Shown here one piece after another: positions 44,369-53,846 of a stretch of DNA of 64,000 bases. The stretch is from Archangium gephyra. Lineage in GTDB: Bacteria > Myxococcota > Myxococcia > Myxococcales > Myxococcaceae. Location: contig NZ_CP011509.1 of assembly GCF_001027285.1 (NCBI RefSeq), forward strand, positions 3,356,501-3,420,500, given 5' to 3'. The notes beneath the pieces were generated by a model. The model did not search any database. It was given only the letters and a program-made list of their open reading frames with translations, and was not told the origin of the DNA. The position numbers and the translations under genes are program-made. Every line of letters begins with the position of its first letter. Position 1 is the first letter of the stretch.

Positions 44369-45643
44369 TTACCGACTCTTTGGTGAGGACCTTGAGCTTT
44401 CAATGGCCGTCCCTTGTGTCCACGAGAGAGACATGCGGCAGGTTTTTGGGTGGATAGCGGTGGTCGTCCCGAGCAGCATCAGGACGGCGAGCCGCAGCAC
44501 GGCCTCCAGCGTGGGCACCCAGCCTGCTTGGGGGACCAGAAATGGCCGCAGTTGCGCGCCTGGAGCGAAGACTCCGTGGACCCTCGTGAGGTTTGTCCGA
44601 GGCGGAGGCACCAGGGACGCCACACGCCGTAACAGTTCCAGGCCGGTAAAGAGCAGGTGCGTGGTGCCGTCCGGCAGCGGGCGCTTCATCCTGTACGCGA
44701 TGCGGCCATCCTCCGCCCGCTTCAAACGCTCCAACGCCAGCACGCCACGCGCTTCGTAACGGCACAGTCGCTCCAGTCCATGCCTGTCGTTGGCGTGCAG
44801 GTGCGTGTTGGCGTGCAGGGAGAAGCCCTCCAGGAAGGCGCATCGGGGCTGCTTTCGGGGAGGGGGCCGCACGTCCACCTCCGTCCAGCGCAGCCGCCGC
44901 TGCAGGGAGTGCGCCTGGTACACCTGCAGCGCATCCTCGGGGCCTTGCGCGGGCAGAGCTCCTCTTTTCTCCAGCAGGCGCAGCACCCGGTGGCGCACGA
45001 CCTTCAGCAGTCGCTCCACCTCGCCTTGCGTGGGCGGCGGCAACGGCTCGAAGCGCACGCGGCCCTCCCGCGGCACGAAGACACCGTCCGGCACCAGCGA
45101 GTGGAAGTGCGGAGTCACCTGCAAGGCGGAGCCGAAGAACTGGATGAACGACACGGCCCCGGCCTGCCCACCGCGCAGGCCCTGCCGCCATGCCCTTCGG
45201 CACTGCAGGGCAAACACTGCGCGCAGGAAGACGGTGAGGACGTCCGAGAGCAGTCCCACGTCCTTGAACAGCACCCACTGGACCCGGTGCGGAAAAGACA
45301 GCGTCCACTGCCGGAAGGGCACGTGCGGCAGCACCTGCTCCACCAGGTGCATCGCCGTCACATGCGCCCGCTTCGCGCTACAGGAGGGGCACACCCCTCG
45401 TCCCTTGCACGCGAAGGCGACGAGCAGTTCGTCCTTGCAACTCTCGCAGCGAACCCGCGCGAAGCCATGCGCCAGCACTCCGCATTCCAGGTACCTGGCG
45501 AAGTCCTGCTCCACATACCGGGGCAGGCCGCGCCCTACCTCGCTGGCTTCCGCCAGCAATGTGGCCAGGTTCTCCCGCACCGCCTCATACCGCACCGTCC
45601 CCTCCGGCTGCCTTCGCCGGTACGCCCACCCGTGCGTTCCCAC
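44369..45643 (-). pseudogene. IS91-family transposase, C-terminally truncated
   Basis: A 424-residue frame. Residues 40-100 hold the zinc-binding Cys cluster ([20 protein letters not shown], then PSC). The HUH motif is HFHSL (H179, H181) and the catalytic Tyr region is [13 protein letters not shown]. This is a rolling-circle IS91-like transposase. The family continues after FLVPQAG with a helix and a zinc ribbon ending in ARGPP; here the frame runs on into unrelated sequence from [14 protein letters not shown] and ends without the zinc ribbon. The element is therefore truncated and probably inactive. Confidence 0.82.
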
Positions 45644-45731
45644 CTACCCCTCCCCAGCCACACCTCGCCAGGGCACACGCTACCGTTCGCCTCCCACGGG
45701 CCCCCGTGGAGCCCCTGCCTGCTTGTGGGAC

Positions 45732-45800
45732 CGGGGCCTATGAGAGCAAGCTACAGCAGACCCGCGCTGGAGGCGGCAGGTTCGATTCCCGCCGCCCCTA
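45732..45800 (+). tRNA. tRNA-like 3' remnant (decayed)
   Basis: The segment GGCAGG-TTCGATT-CCCGCC has the T-loop sequence and stem of a tRNA with one A-C mismatch. It is followed by GCCCCTA, which can partly pair with CGGGGCC at 45732-45738 as an acceptor stem. The total span of ~69 bases is short, and a normal D-arm and anticodon arm cannot be drawn. It may be a tRNA fragment left at an insertion site; low confidence. Confidence 0.25.
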
Positions 45801-45873
45801 CGAGATGTAGCGCACCTGTTCACCAGGGATGCCGAGCTGTCAGCCTCCCTGGATGGCATCAGACTGCCGATGG

Positions 45874-48800
45874 TTACTCGTTCGCCGTGACGGTGGCGTA
45901 GGCCGCCGCTCGGACGGCGGCGCTCGGATGCTGGCGCAGGGCTCTCAGCCGCCGGGCCGCGTCCTCTCTCCAGTGCAGGCGCTGCCCCGCCACCGAGACG
46001 AGCACCACCGCCGTCAGCGGCACCCCGGCACCCACCGCGTCCGCGACCTCCAGCAGTGTCTCGGGCTCCCACCCGGCGCTCGGGTCCTCCACCTCCGTGG
46101 CCACCACGGCCGCGAGCGACTGGGCGAAGAGCGGCTCCTCCCGCGTCTCCGCCGCCAGGGCTCGCAGCACCTCCGCGACAGCCAGGGCCTCGCGCCACTC
46201 CACGCTGGCCAGCCGCAGCGCGGCGCTCTCGGGCCACAGCGAGCCGTCCCGGAAGAGCACCTGGGCCACCTCGTCCAGCCGCGCCCTCAATCCCAGGCGG
46301 ACCGGCCGCGGCAACCCGCGCAGCGCCTGGTGGAGCCCCTTCACGCGCTGGCGCGCCGGGACGTCCCGCTCGGGCGTGGCATCGGGCGTCAGCGGCGCGG
46401 AGACGAGCTGCGCGGCGCATGCCACCACCTGCTCGAAGGCCTTGCCCTCGCGCGTGGCTTCCACCAGCGCCCCCGCGGCCTCCCTCCACTCGGCGCCTCC
46501 GGACAGGTCCAGCACCCTCGCGGCCGACTCGCGTGCCACCTGCTCCTCCACTCCGGCCGCCCAGCCCGGCAGCACCGTGAAGGCCCTCCGGCGCACGGTG
46601 AGCTCCGGATGACGGGACACCTGGAGCACGAGCGCCGCGTAGCGCGGACGGGCCTCCAGGGGCAGCTGCGTGGGGTGTGGGTCGAGCAGGCTCGCGGCCA
46701 CGTACTCGTCCGGGCTTCGCGCCATGGCGTCCAGCAGCTCCCAGGCGGCGGGGTCATCGAGCAGCTGCCTCGCGGCGTGGCCCACGGCGATGCGCACGTC
46801 CCGGTGCAGCTGGGGCTTGTCCCATTGCTGGCGCAGCAGGGCCATGCTGCGCGCGGAGCGGAAGGTGCCGAGCAGCCGCAGCGCCTCCTTGTGCACCGTC
46901 ACCTTGAGCTTCTCTCTCGAGAGGAGCGCGCCGAGCGTGGACGCGAGCGTCTCCGGGGAGACGAGCTTCGCCACGCGGGGCACCGCGTACATGGCCACCC
47001 GGGCGCGGTCTCCGTCGAGGTGCTCCAGCAGCAGGGGCAGCGCCGGCTCCGGCCTGTCCAGCCACACGAGCGCCCCGAGCGCGGCCTCCACCGTGGGCAC
47101 GTCCTTCGAGTCGAGGAAGGGCGTGAGGGTGCCCACCTCCACCACGGGCAGGTGGGGGAGGATGTGCAGCACGCTCATCCGCTCCCAGGCGCTGCGCGAG
47201 GTGTCCCGGGCGATGTGCAGCAGCAGATCCCTGAAGCGCAGTTGCTGGCGCGGCAGCCAGCGGTTGAAGCCATCGCGGGCCGGGGGCACCCAGCCCGTCT
47301 TCCCCGTGCTGAAGCGGCCCTTCAGGCTCTTTCCCTGGAGGAAGGGATCCAACCACTCCTGCCGGCGCCGGTGGAGGTGCTCGAAGACGAGGGCGAGGGT
47401 GATGGTGCTCTGGTCCCGGTCGAGCAGCTTGCGCACCCGGGCATCGCGCGTGCGCGGCGGGGCGAGCCAGAGCTGCATGGCCTGCTGCGCGAGCCACTCG
47501 GGCGTGGCCTCGGTGATGGGCTCGAGCATCGCCTGGAGCATGTCCACGTTCCACGCGCGCCGGCCGAGGGCCTGGGTGAGCGTGAGGATGAGGCCATGGC
47601 TCTCGCGCTGCGCGGCCGAGCGGATCATCGGCAGCAGGGCCGCGAAGAGGTGGTGCTCGGTGCCTCGCGGCAAGTCCCGCTCCAGCGGGGGCAGGGCGAG
47701 CGTGCCGGACTGGCCGGCCAGCCGCTTCAGCGTGTCGAGGGCGAAGCGGAACAGGGGGCTCTCGGGTGCCGGGGCGTGGGCGCGGATGAGCCGGAAGGCC
47801 AGCTCCTGCAGCGCCAGTTGCGTGCCCCGCGAGGTGTCCCGCGCCTCGACGACGTACGTCACCAGCGACTCGAGGGCGGGGATGTGTCCGGGCTCGAAGA
47901 GGGACGGAGGCACCTGGGCGAGCGTGGACAGGGCCGCCTGACGCACCGGGTCCTGATCATTCTTCAGCCGCGAGAGGTACGTGAGCGTCTCCGCGAGGCC
48001 CCGGCGGGACAGGCCCGTGCTGGACACCAGCAGCGAGAGCGCCCGGGCCCGGTCCTCGGCCTTGCTGGCGAAGGCCGCCTTCTGGAGGGGCTCGCGCGCG
48101 TGCTCGATGGTGCGCAGGGCCTGCATGGCGAGCCGCCGGTCCGGATTCTCCTGCACCTCGCGCAGGCCGAGCTGGCGCACGGCCTCGGCATCCCGCAGCT
48201 CATGGGGGAGGACCTGGAGCAGGGCCTCGGGCAGCTCGCGGGGGGAGCTCCCTCGAAGGCATGGGCGAAGAGGCCGGCGCGCTGGGAAGGAGGCAGGGCT
48301 TCCAGGAAGCGGGCGAGGTCGGAGGGAGACTCCGCCAGGAGCCGCGCGAGACCGAGGCGCTGGGCGTGGGAGAAGAAGCGGAGCTCGTGCAGCAGGCCGG
48401 CCGTCAGCTCCCGGGCGATGTGGGCCGCGCTCCAGCCGGGGCGGGTGAGGAGCGCGAAGAGCTGCTCCGGGTGACGCCGCGTGAGCCGCGGCAGCGTGTC
48501 CCGCACGAAGAGCGGCAACTCCTGGGGAGGCGCGAGGTCTCGCACGAGGAGGAGCACGGCCTCGCCATGGGAGAGCGTCAGCTCGGAGAGGGCCACGCGA
48601 TAGGCGGCGAAGAGGGCGCGGCGCTCGCGCTCCGGCGCGTGGGTGAGGCGTGAGCCGATGAAGGCCAGGACCTCGTCCGGGTGGCGGCGCACCAGCGTGC
48701 GCCAGGCGCGGAACGTGTGCTCGAGCTGCGGCAGCAACCGGCGCACCGTGTCCGCGTCGAGCGCGGGGAGGAGCAGGGCCGCTTCCGCGGCGCCATGGCG

Positions 48801-49205
48801 GCTGAGGACCAGCGGCAGGAGCCGGGCCGCGAGCGCGCTCCTCCGGGCCTGGGCCACGTCCTTGAGGAGCCGGCGGCGGACGAAGGGGGACAGCTCCGGG
48901 AGGAGCCGCTCGAGGGCGGCATCGTCCTGGAGGTGGCTTCCCGCCAGGGCGGCGGTCCGCGCGCGCACGAGACTGGAGGGGTGGGTGAGACCTCGCAGCA
49001 GCACGGACTCGTCGCGCGCGCCCCGGGCCAGCTCGAGCGCGAGGTTCGCCTCGTAGGCATCGCCGGACAGGAGCCTGGCCATGAGCTGCGTCAGCGCGGG
49101 GCTGCCCCGGCCATCGCGTCCCAGCCTGGCGACCCGCGCGAGCCGTGCTCCGTAGCCCAACGGGTCCAGCTCCGACAGCAGCGCTTCGCGCGACGGTACC
49201 TGCAT
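45874..49205 (-). pseudogene. HEAT-repeat protein gene, frameshifted at a G6 run
   Basis: It starts at ATG 49205 with a GGGAGG site and encodes ~1110 residues of helical repeats. The first frame (to about 48245) gives LARLLAESPSDLARFLEALP and FAHAFEGAP, then turns into low-complexity Arg/Pro/Ser. From 48240 onward a second frame carries on with RELPEALLQVLPHELRDAEA and HEAT-like helices to the TAA-type end at 45874. Adding one base to the G6 run at 48240-48245 fuses both frames into one protein. So it is either a recent frameshift, a slippage-controlled gene, or a sequencing error. HEAT arrays form protein-binding scaffolds; function otherwise unknown. Confidence 0.78.
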
Positions 49206-49233
49206 GGGTGCTCCCTCCCCGGAGCCGGCGACG

Positions 49234-49863
49234 TTAGACCAGACCGGGCAGGAGCACGCCCCCGAAGTCGTAGGCCTTCACGGGCACGCGGGCGGCGGGG
49301 CTCCGGGGGTACTCGCTCGCCAGCAGGGAGAAGTGCCAGGTGTCCTCCGCGGGGCCTCCATCCGCGCGAGCCCGCTGCCGCAGCGTTCCCTCCAGCGTGA
49401 AGCCCAGCTTGCGTGCCACCGCGGCACTGGCCTCGTTGCCCACCGCCGCCTGGATGTCCATGCGCTCGAGCCCGTCCACCTCGAAGCCCACCCGCACCAG
49501 CGCCGAGACCATCTCGGTGGCCACGCCCTTCCCCGTGTGCCTCGAGTCCACCCAGTACCCCAGCTCCCGTGCCTTCTCTTCCCCCCGCGCCAGCAGTGCC
49601 AGCTCGCCCCTCAGCTCCCGCTGCTCCCCATCCAGCACCGCGTGGATGCGGTCTTGATCCAGATCGAACCTGCCGCGCAGCCGGCGCACGAGCTGGAGGT
49701 GCTCCGCCACGGGACGGGGCTCGTCCTTCGCCCAGGTGAACCACGGCAGGAGGGCCTCCCGGTTGGCCGCGACGGCCGCCTGACGCAGGGGTGCCAGCTC
49801 GGGTGAGTAGCAGCGCAGCACGAGGCGCTCGGTGCGGATGAGATAGGCGGGAGGGGTGGCCAT
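49234..49863 (-). CDS. GNAT-family N-acetyltransferase (RimJ/RimL-like)
   Basis: 209 residues. LIRTERLVLRCYSPELAPL is the standard N-terminus of RimJ/RimL-type acetyltransferases. The acetyl-CoA binding stretch GYWVDSRHTGKGVATEMVSA and the following VGNEASAAVARKLGFTLEG are present. It transfers acetyl from acetyl-CoA to an amino group, substrate unknown (often ribosomal protein N-termini or small molecules). It starts at ATG 49863. It lies 28 bp upstream of the frameshifted HEAT gene on the same strand. Confidence 0.92.
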   Translation of the reverse strand: MATPPAYLIRTERLVLRCYSPELAPLRQAAVAANREALLPWFTWAKDEPRPVAEHLQLVRRLRGRFDLDQDRIHAVLDGEQRELRGELALLARGEEKARELGYWVDSRHTGKGVATEMVSALVRVGFEVDGLERMDIQAAVGNEASAAVARKLGFTLEGTLRQRARADGGPAEDTWHFSLLASEYPRSPAARVPVKAYDFGGVLLPGLV

Positions 49864-50030
49864 GGCCCGCGACGCTACCGGAGCCTCGTGCCGGGGTGGG
49901 GTCTGGAGTCCCCGGTGCGTGGACTCCCAGACGGGGAAGTGGGGACGGGAGACCCCAGGCGTCCGAGTCCTTTCGCGGGGTTGGCATCGGCCCTCGCCTT
50001 GCTCCTGTCCGGGGCGGGGAGGAAGAGCCG

Positions 50031-50777
50031 ATGCGAATCGACAGCGCGGGATGGACGCACGTGGGACGCCGCTCCCACAACGAGGATGCCTGGTTGGCCC
50101 GGGCGGACCTGGGCCTGTTCGTGGTGGCCGATGGGCTCGGCGGCTACGAGGGCGGTGAGGTGGCCAGCCGGTGCGTGGTGGAGGCCTTCTCCGGTTTCTG
50201 CGAGCGCGTGGCGAGGGACTCGGAGGCCACCTGGCCCCATCATCCGCGGCCGGGCCACTGCCGCGAGGAGGATCTGCTGCTCAACTGCACCGTGCTCGCC
50301 CAGAGGGCCGTGCTCTCGCGCCGCGTGGGACAGCTGCGCGAGATGGGCTCGACGGTGGTGGCGCTCGCCCTGGGGGCCAGGAGCGCGGCCGTGGCCCACG
50401 TGGGAGACAGCCGGCTCTACCGGCTGCGCGATGGACACCTGGAGTCGCTGACCCGCGACCACTCCCTCCTCGAGGAGATGCGGGAGGCCGGCGTCGAGAC
50501 GCCCGGGCGCGGCGAGAGTCCCTACGGGCATGTCATCACCCGCGCGCTGGGAACCCAGAACGCGGAGCCCACCGTGCGGCGGCTCGAGGTGCGGGCGGGG
50601 GATGTGTACCTGCTGTGCTCGGATGGGTTGTATGAGCCACTCGGGCCGGAGCGGCTCGCTTCACGGCTGGGGCAGGGGCGTGCGGTGGGCGTGGCGGAGG
50701 CCCTGGTGCGGGAGGCCTACGCCGCGGGCGGCCGGGACAACATCACGGCCATCGTGGTGGGCGTGGGCGCGAAGTAG
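50031..50777 (+). CDS. PP2C-type Ser/Thr protein phosphatase
   Basis: 248 residues from ATG 50031 with GGGGAGGAAG upstream. PP2C motifs are in order: GRRSHNEDAWL (E18/D19 metal ligands), VVADGLGGYEGG (D34), GSTVVALALG, AHVGDSRLYRLRDG, LTRDHS, LLCSDGLYEPL and GGRDNITAIVV. It removes phosphate from Ser/Thr using two Mn/Mg ions. The kinase gene 52149-53090 and an FHA-domain regulator lie beside it, so kinase, phosphatase and phospho-reader form a likely module. Confidence 0.95.
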   Translation: MRIDSAGWTHVGRRSHNEDAWLARADLGLFVVADGLGGYEGGEVASRCVVEAFSGFCERVARDSEATWPHHPRPGHCREEDLLLNCTVLAQRAVLSRRVGQLREMGSTVVALALGARSAAVAHVGDSRLYRLRDGHLESLTRDHSLLEEMREAGVETPGRGESPYGHVITRALGTQNAEPTVRRLEVRAGDVYLLCSDGLYEPLGPERLASRLGQGRAVGVAEALVREAYAAGGRDNITAIVVGVGAK

Positions 50778-50790
50778 GGGACACACGGTG

Positions 50791-52125
<1,335 letters not shown>

Positions 52126-52148
52126 GGTGCCGCGCTAGTCTAGGGCGG

Positions 52149-53090
52149 ATGAGGGAGTTGCCGCGACAGCTGGGCCCCTATCGCCTCGTGCGCCGGTTGG
52201 GCTCGGGGGGAATGGCCGAGGTGTTCCTCGCGCTGGCCTTCGGCGCCAGTGGCTTCGAGAAGCGCGTGGTGCTCAAGGTGCTGCGCCCCGAGCACGTGGG
52301 CAATCCCACCTACGAGCGCATGTTCCTCGAGGAGGGCCGGCTGGGGGCGAGGCTGAGCCACCGCAACCTCGTGGGCGTGCACGACCTGGGGTACGCGGAC
52401 GGCGCGTACTACGTGCGGCTGGACTACGTGGAGGGCGCGGACCTGGCGAGCCTCCTGGCGCGCGGACGTCCCGGGACGGCGCTGGCGCTCTTCGTGGCGG
52501 ATGAGCTCGCGCTGGCGCTCGCCGCGGTGCACGGGCTGGAGGACGAGGCGGGCCGGCCGCTCGGGCTGGTGCACCGGGACGTCACGCCGTCCAACGTGCT
52601 GCTGTCGCGGCTGGGCGAGGTGAAGCTGGCGGACTTCGGCATCGCCAAGGCCACGCTGCTGCGGGAGCAGACGCGGACCGGGGTGCGCAAGGGGACGTAC
52701 GCGTACATGTCTCCCGAGCAGGTGCGCGGTGGCGCGCTGGGCCCGGCGAGCGACCTTTTCTCCCTGGGCACCACGCTGCACGAGCTGCTCACCGGGCGCC
52801 GGCCCTTCGACGGGGAGACGCCCCTGGAGACGATGGAACGCATCCGCGAGGCGGACGTGGGGCCGCTCGCGGACGTGGAGGAGGACCTGCGGCCGGTGCT
52901 CCGGGCCTGTCTGGCACGGCGGCCGGAGGACAGACCGGGCTCGGCCGAGGTGCTGCGCCAGCTGCTCTCCCCGCTGCGCCGTGCGCGTGCCGAGGCCGGA
53001 CCTCCGGAGCTGGCCCGGTGGGTTCGGGAAGGGCAGGGGCAGGGCGGGGCGGGGGGCTCCACGAGCGGGACGGTGCTGGAAGACACGTGA
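52149..53090 (+). CDS. Ser/Thr protein kinase
   Basis: 313 residues from ATG 52149. The kinase fold is complete: GPYRLVRRLGSGGMAEVFLA (Gly loop), VVLKVLRPE (ATP Lys), GLVHRDVTPSNVLL (catalytic Asp), LADFGIAKA (Mg Asp), and KGTYAYMSPEQV as activation-loop end. Cytoplasmic, no transmembrane segment; the C-terminal tail is Gly/Ser rich. It is divergent from the FHA activator (24 bp between the starts), and the PP2C gene is on the far side. This makes it the natural kinase for FHA recognition. Confidence 0.95.
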   Translation: MRELPRQLGPYRLVRRLGSGGMAEVFLALAFGASGFEKRVVLKVLRPEHVGNPTYERMFLEEGRLGARLSHRNLVGVHDLGYADGAYYVRLDYVEGADLASLLARGRPGTALALFVADELALALAAVHGLEDEAGRPLGLVHRDVTPSNVLLSRLGEVKLADFGIAKATLLREQTRTGVRKGTYAYMSPEQVRGGALGPASDLFSLGTTLHELLTGRRPFDGETPLETMERIREADVGPLADVEEDLRPVLRACLARRPEDRPGSAEVLRQLLSPLRRARAEAGPPELARWVREGQGQGGAGGSTSGTVLEDT

Positions 53091-53122
53091 GGCCCGCTCT
53101 GGAGCGTCACCGCTGGCCCGGC

Positions 53123-53602
53123 TCAGTAGTCGTAGCGGGTATTGGCGTCGAGATCTCCGTAGAAGGAATAGGCGACCTTGTCATTTTCGACGTAGCCCTT
53201 GAAGTACTCGCCCCCCGCTCCCACCGGGCTCACGTACACGGAACCCTTGCACCCGGCGCAGGTGGGGTTGCCATTCTTGAACACGTCCCACTCCCCGGCG
53301 ACCTCATAGGAGTTGGTGGAGGTGGTGCGCACCAGCTTGAGCTCGAAGGTGTCGGCCTTGGTCTTCACCTGCACGTTGCCGAAGCTCTGGAGCGTGCCCT
53401 CCTGCCAGCTGAACGTCGCGTGGCTCGACGCCATCACGTGGCTGGTGTACTGCGGCAGGACGCGATCGACCTCCTCGAAGCCCTGGAGGGCCGAGGCCCT
53501 CACATTGTGGACCGGCAGCAGGTTGCTCCAGGCCAGGACAGGGATTGCCACCGTCAGGACCGCCAGGCCGTTGAAGACAGACTTGGGCATGTTGCTCAGC
53601 AT
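53123..53602 (-). CDS. Small secreted protein of unknown function
   Basis: 159 residues from ATG 53602 with an excellent site (GAGGAGAAACG). An N-terminal signal is likely (MLSNMPKSVFNGLAVLTVAI, then PVLAWS). The mature part is beta-rich with YTSHVMASSHATFSWQEGTL and a Cys pair (PTCAGCKG) that could form a disulfide. No family recognised. It is divergent from the STAND gene; the inverted repeat at 53742-53777 lies between the two starts. Confidence 0.75.
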   Translation of the reverse strand: MLSNMPKSVFNGLAVLTVAIPVLAWSNLLPVHNVRASALQGFEEVDRVLPQYTSHVMASSHATFSWQEGTLQSFGNVQVKTKADTFELKLVRTTSTNSYEVAGEWDVFKNGNPTCAGCKGSVYVSPVGAGGEYFKGYVENDKVAYSFYGDLDANTRYDY

Positions 53603-53741
53603 CGTTTCTCCTCGAGGTAGAGATGAGTGCCGGCGGGCCTTCCCCGCCGGCCGCGATGCCCTCAGCACCCGGCGTGCCAGGAGTTGAGTTCAGCCAAACC
53701 ACTGGAATCGCTGGACGCCTGCCTGCCTGCTCTCCGTGCGG

Positions 53742-53777
53742 TGACAAATCTGGACAGGGAGGTGACCAGATTTGTCA
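53742..53777. promoter_or_regulatory. Perfect 12-bp inverted repeat in the divergent promoter region
   Basis: TGACAAATCTGG (53742-53753) and CCAGATTTGTCA (53766-53777) are exact reverse complements, 12 bp apart. The site lies 70 bp before the ATG of the phosphorylase-STAND gene and 140 bp before the start of the minus-strand secreted protein gene. It could bind a dimeric regulator or form a stem in the mRNA. It is AT-richer than its surroundings. Confidence 0.65.
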
Positions 53778-53846
53778 GGAGCGCGCTCCTCGCGGTGCAC
53801 GGAGCTCCCGCTCGACTTCGCACCCGGAGCCGATACGCTCCCGGAC

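Noticed and set aside
45829-48474. 881-residue plus-strand frame opposite the HEAT gene
   Set aside because: Low-complexity Arg/Gln/His-rich sequence without motifs; the minus strand shows HEAT repeats.
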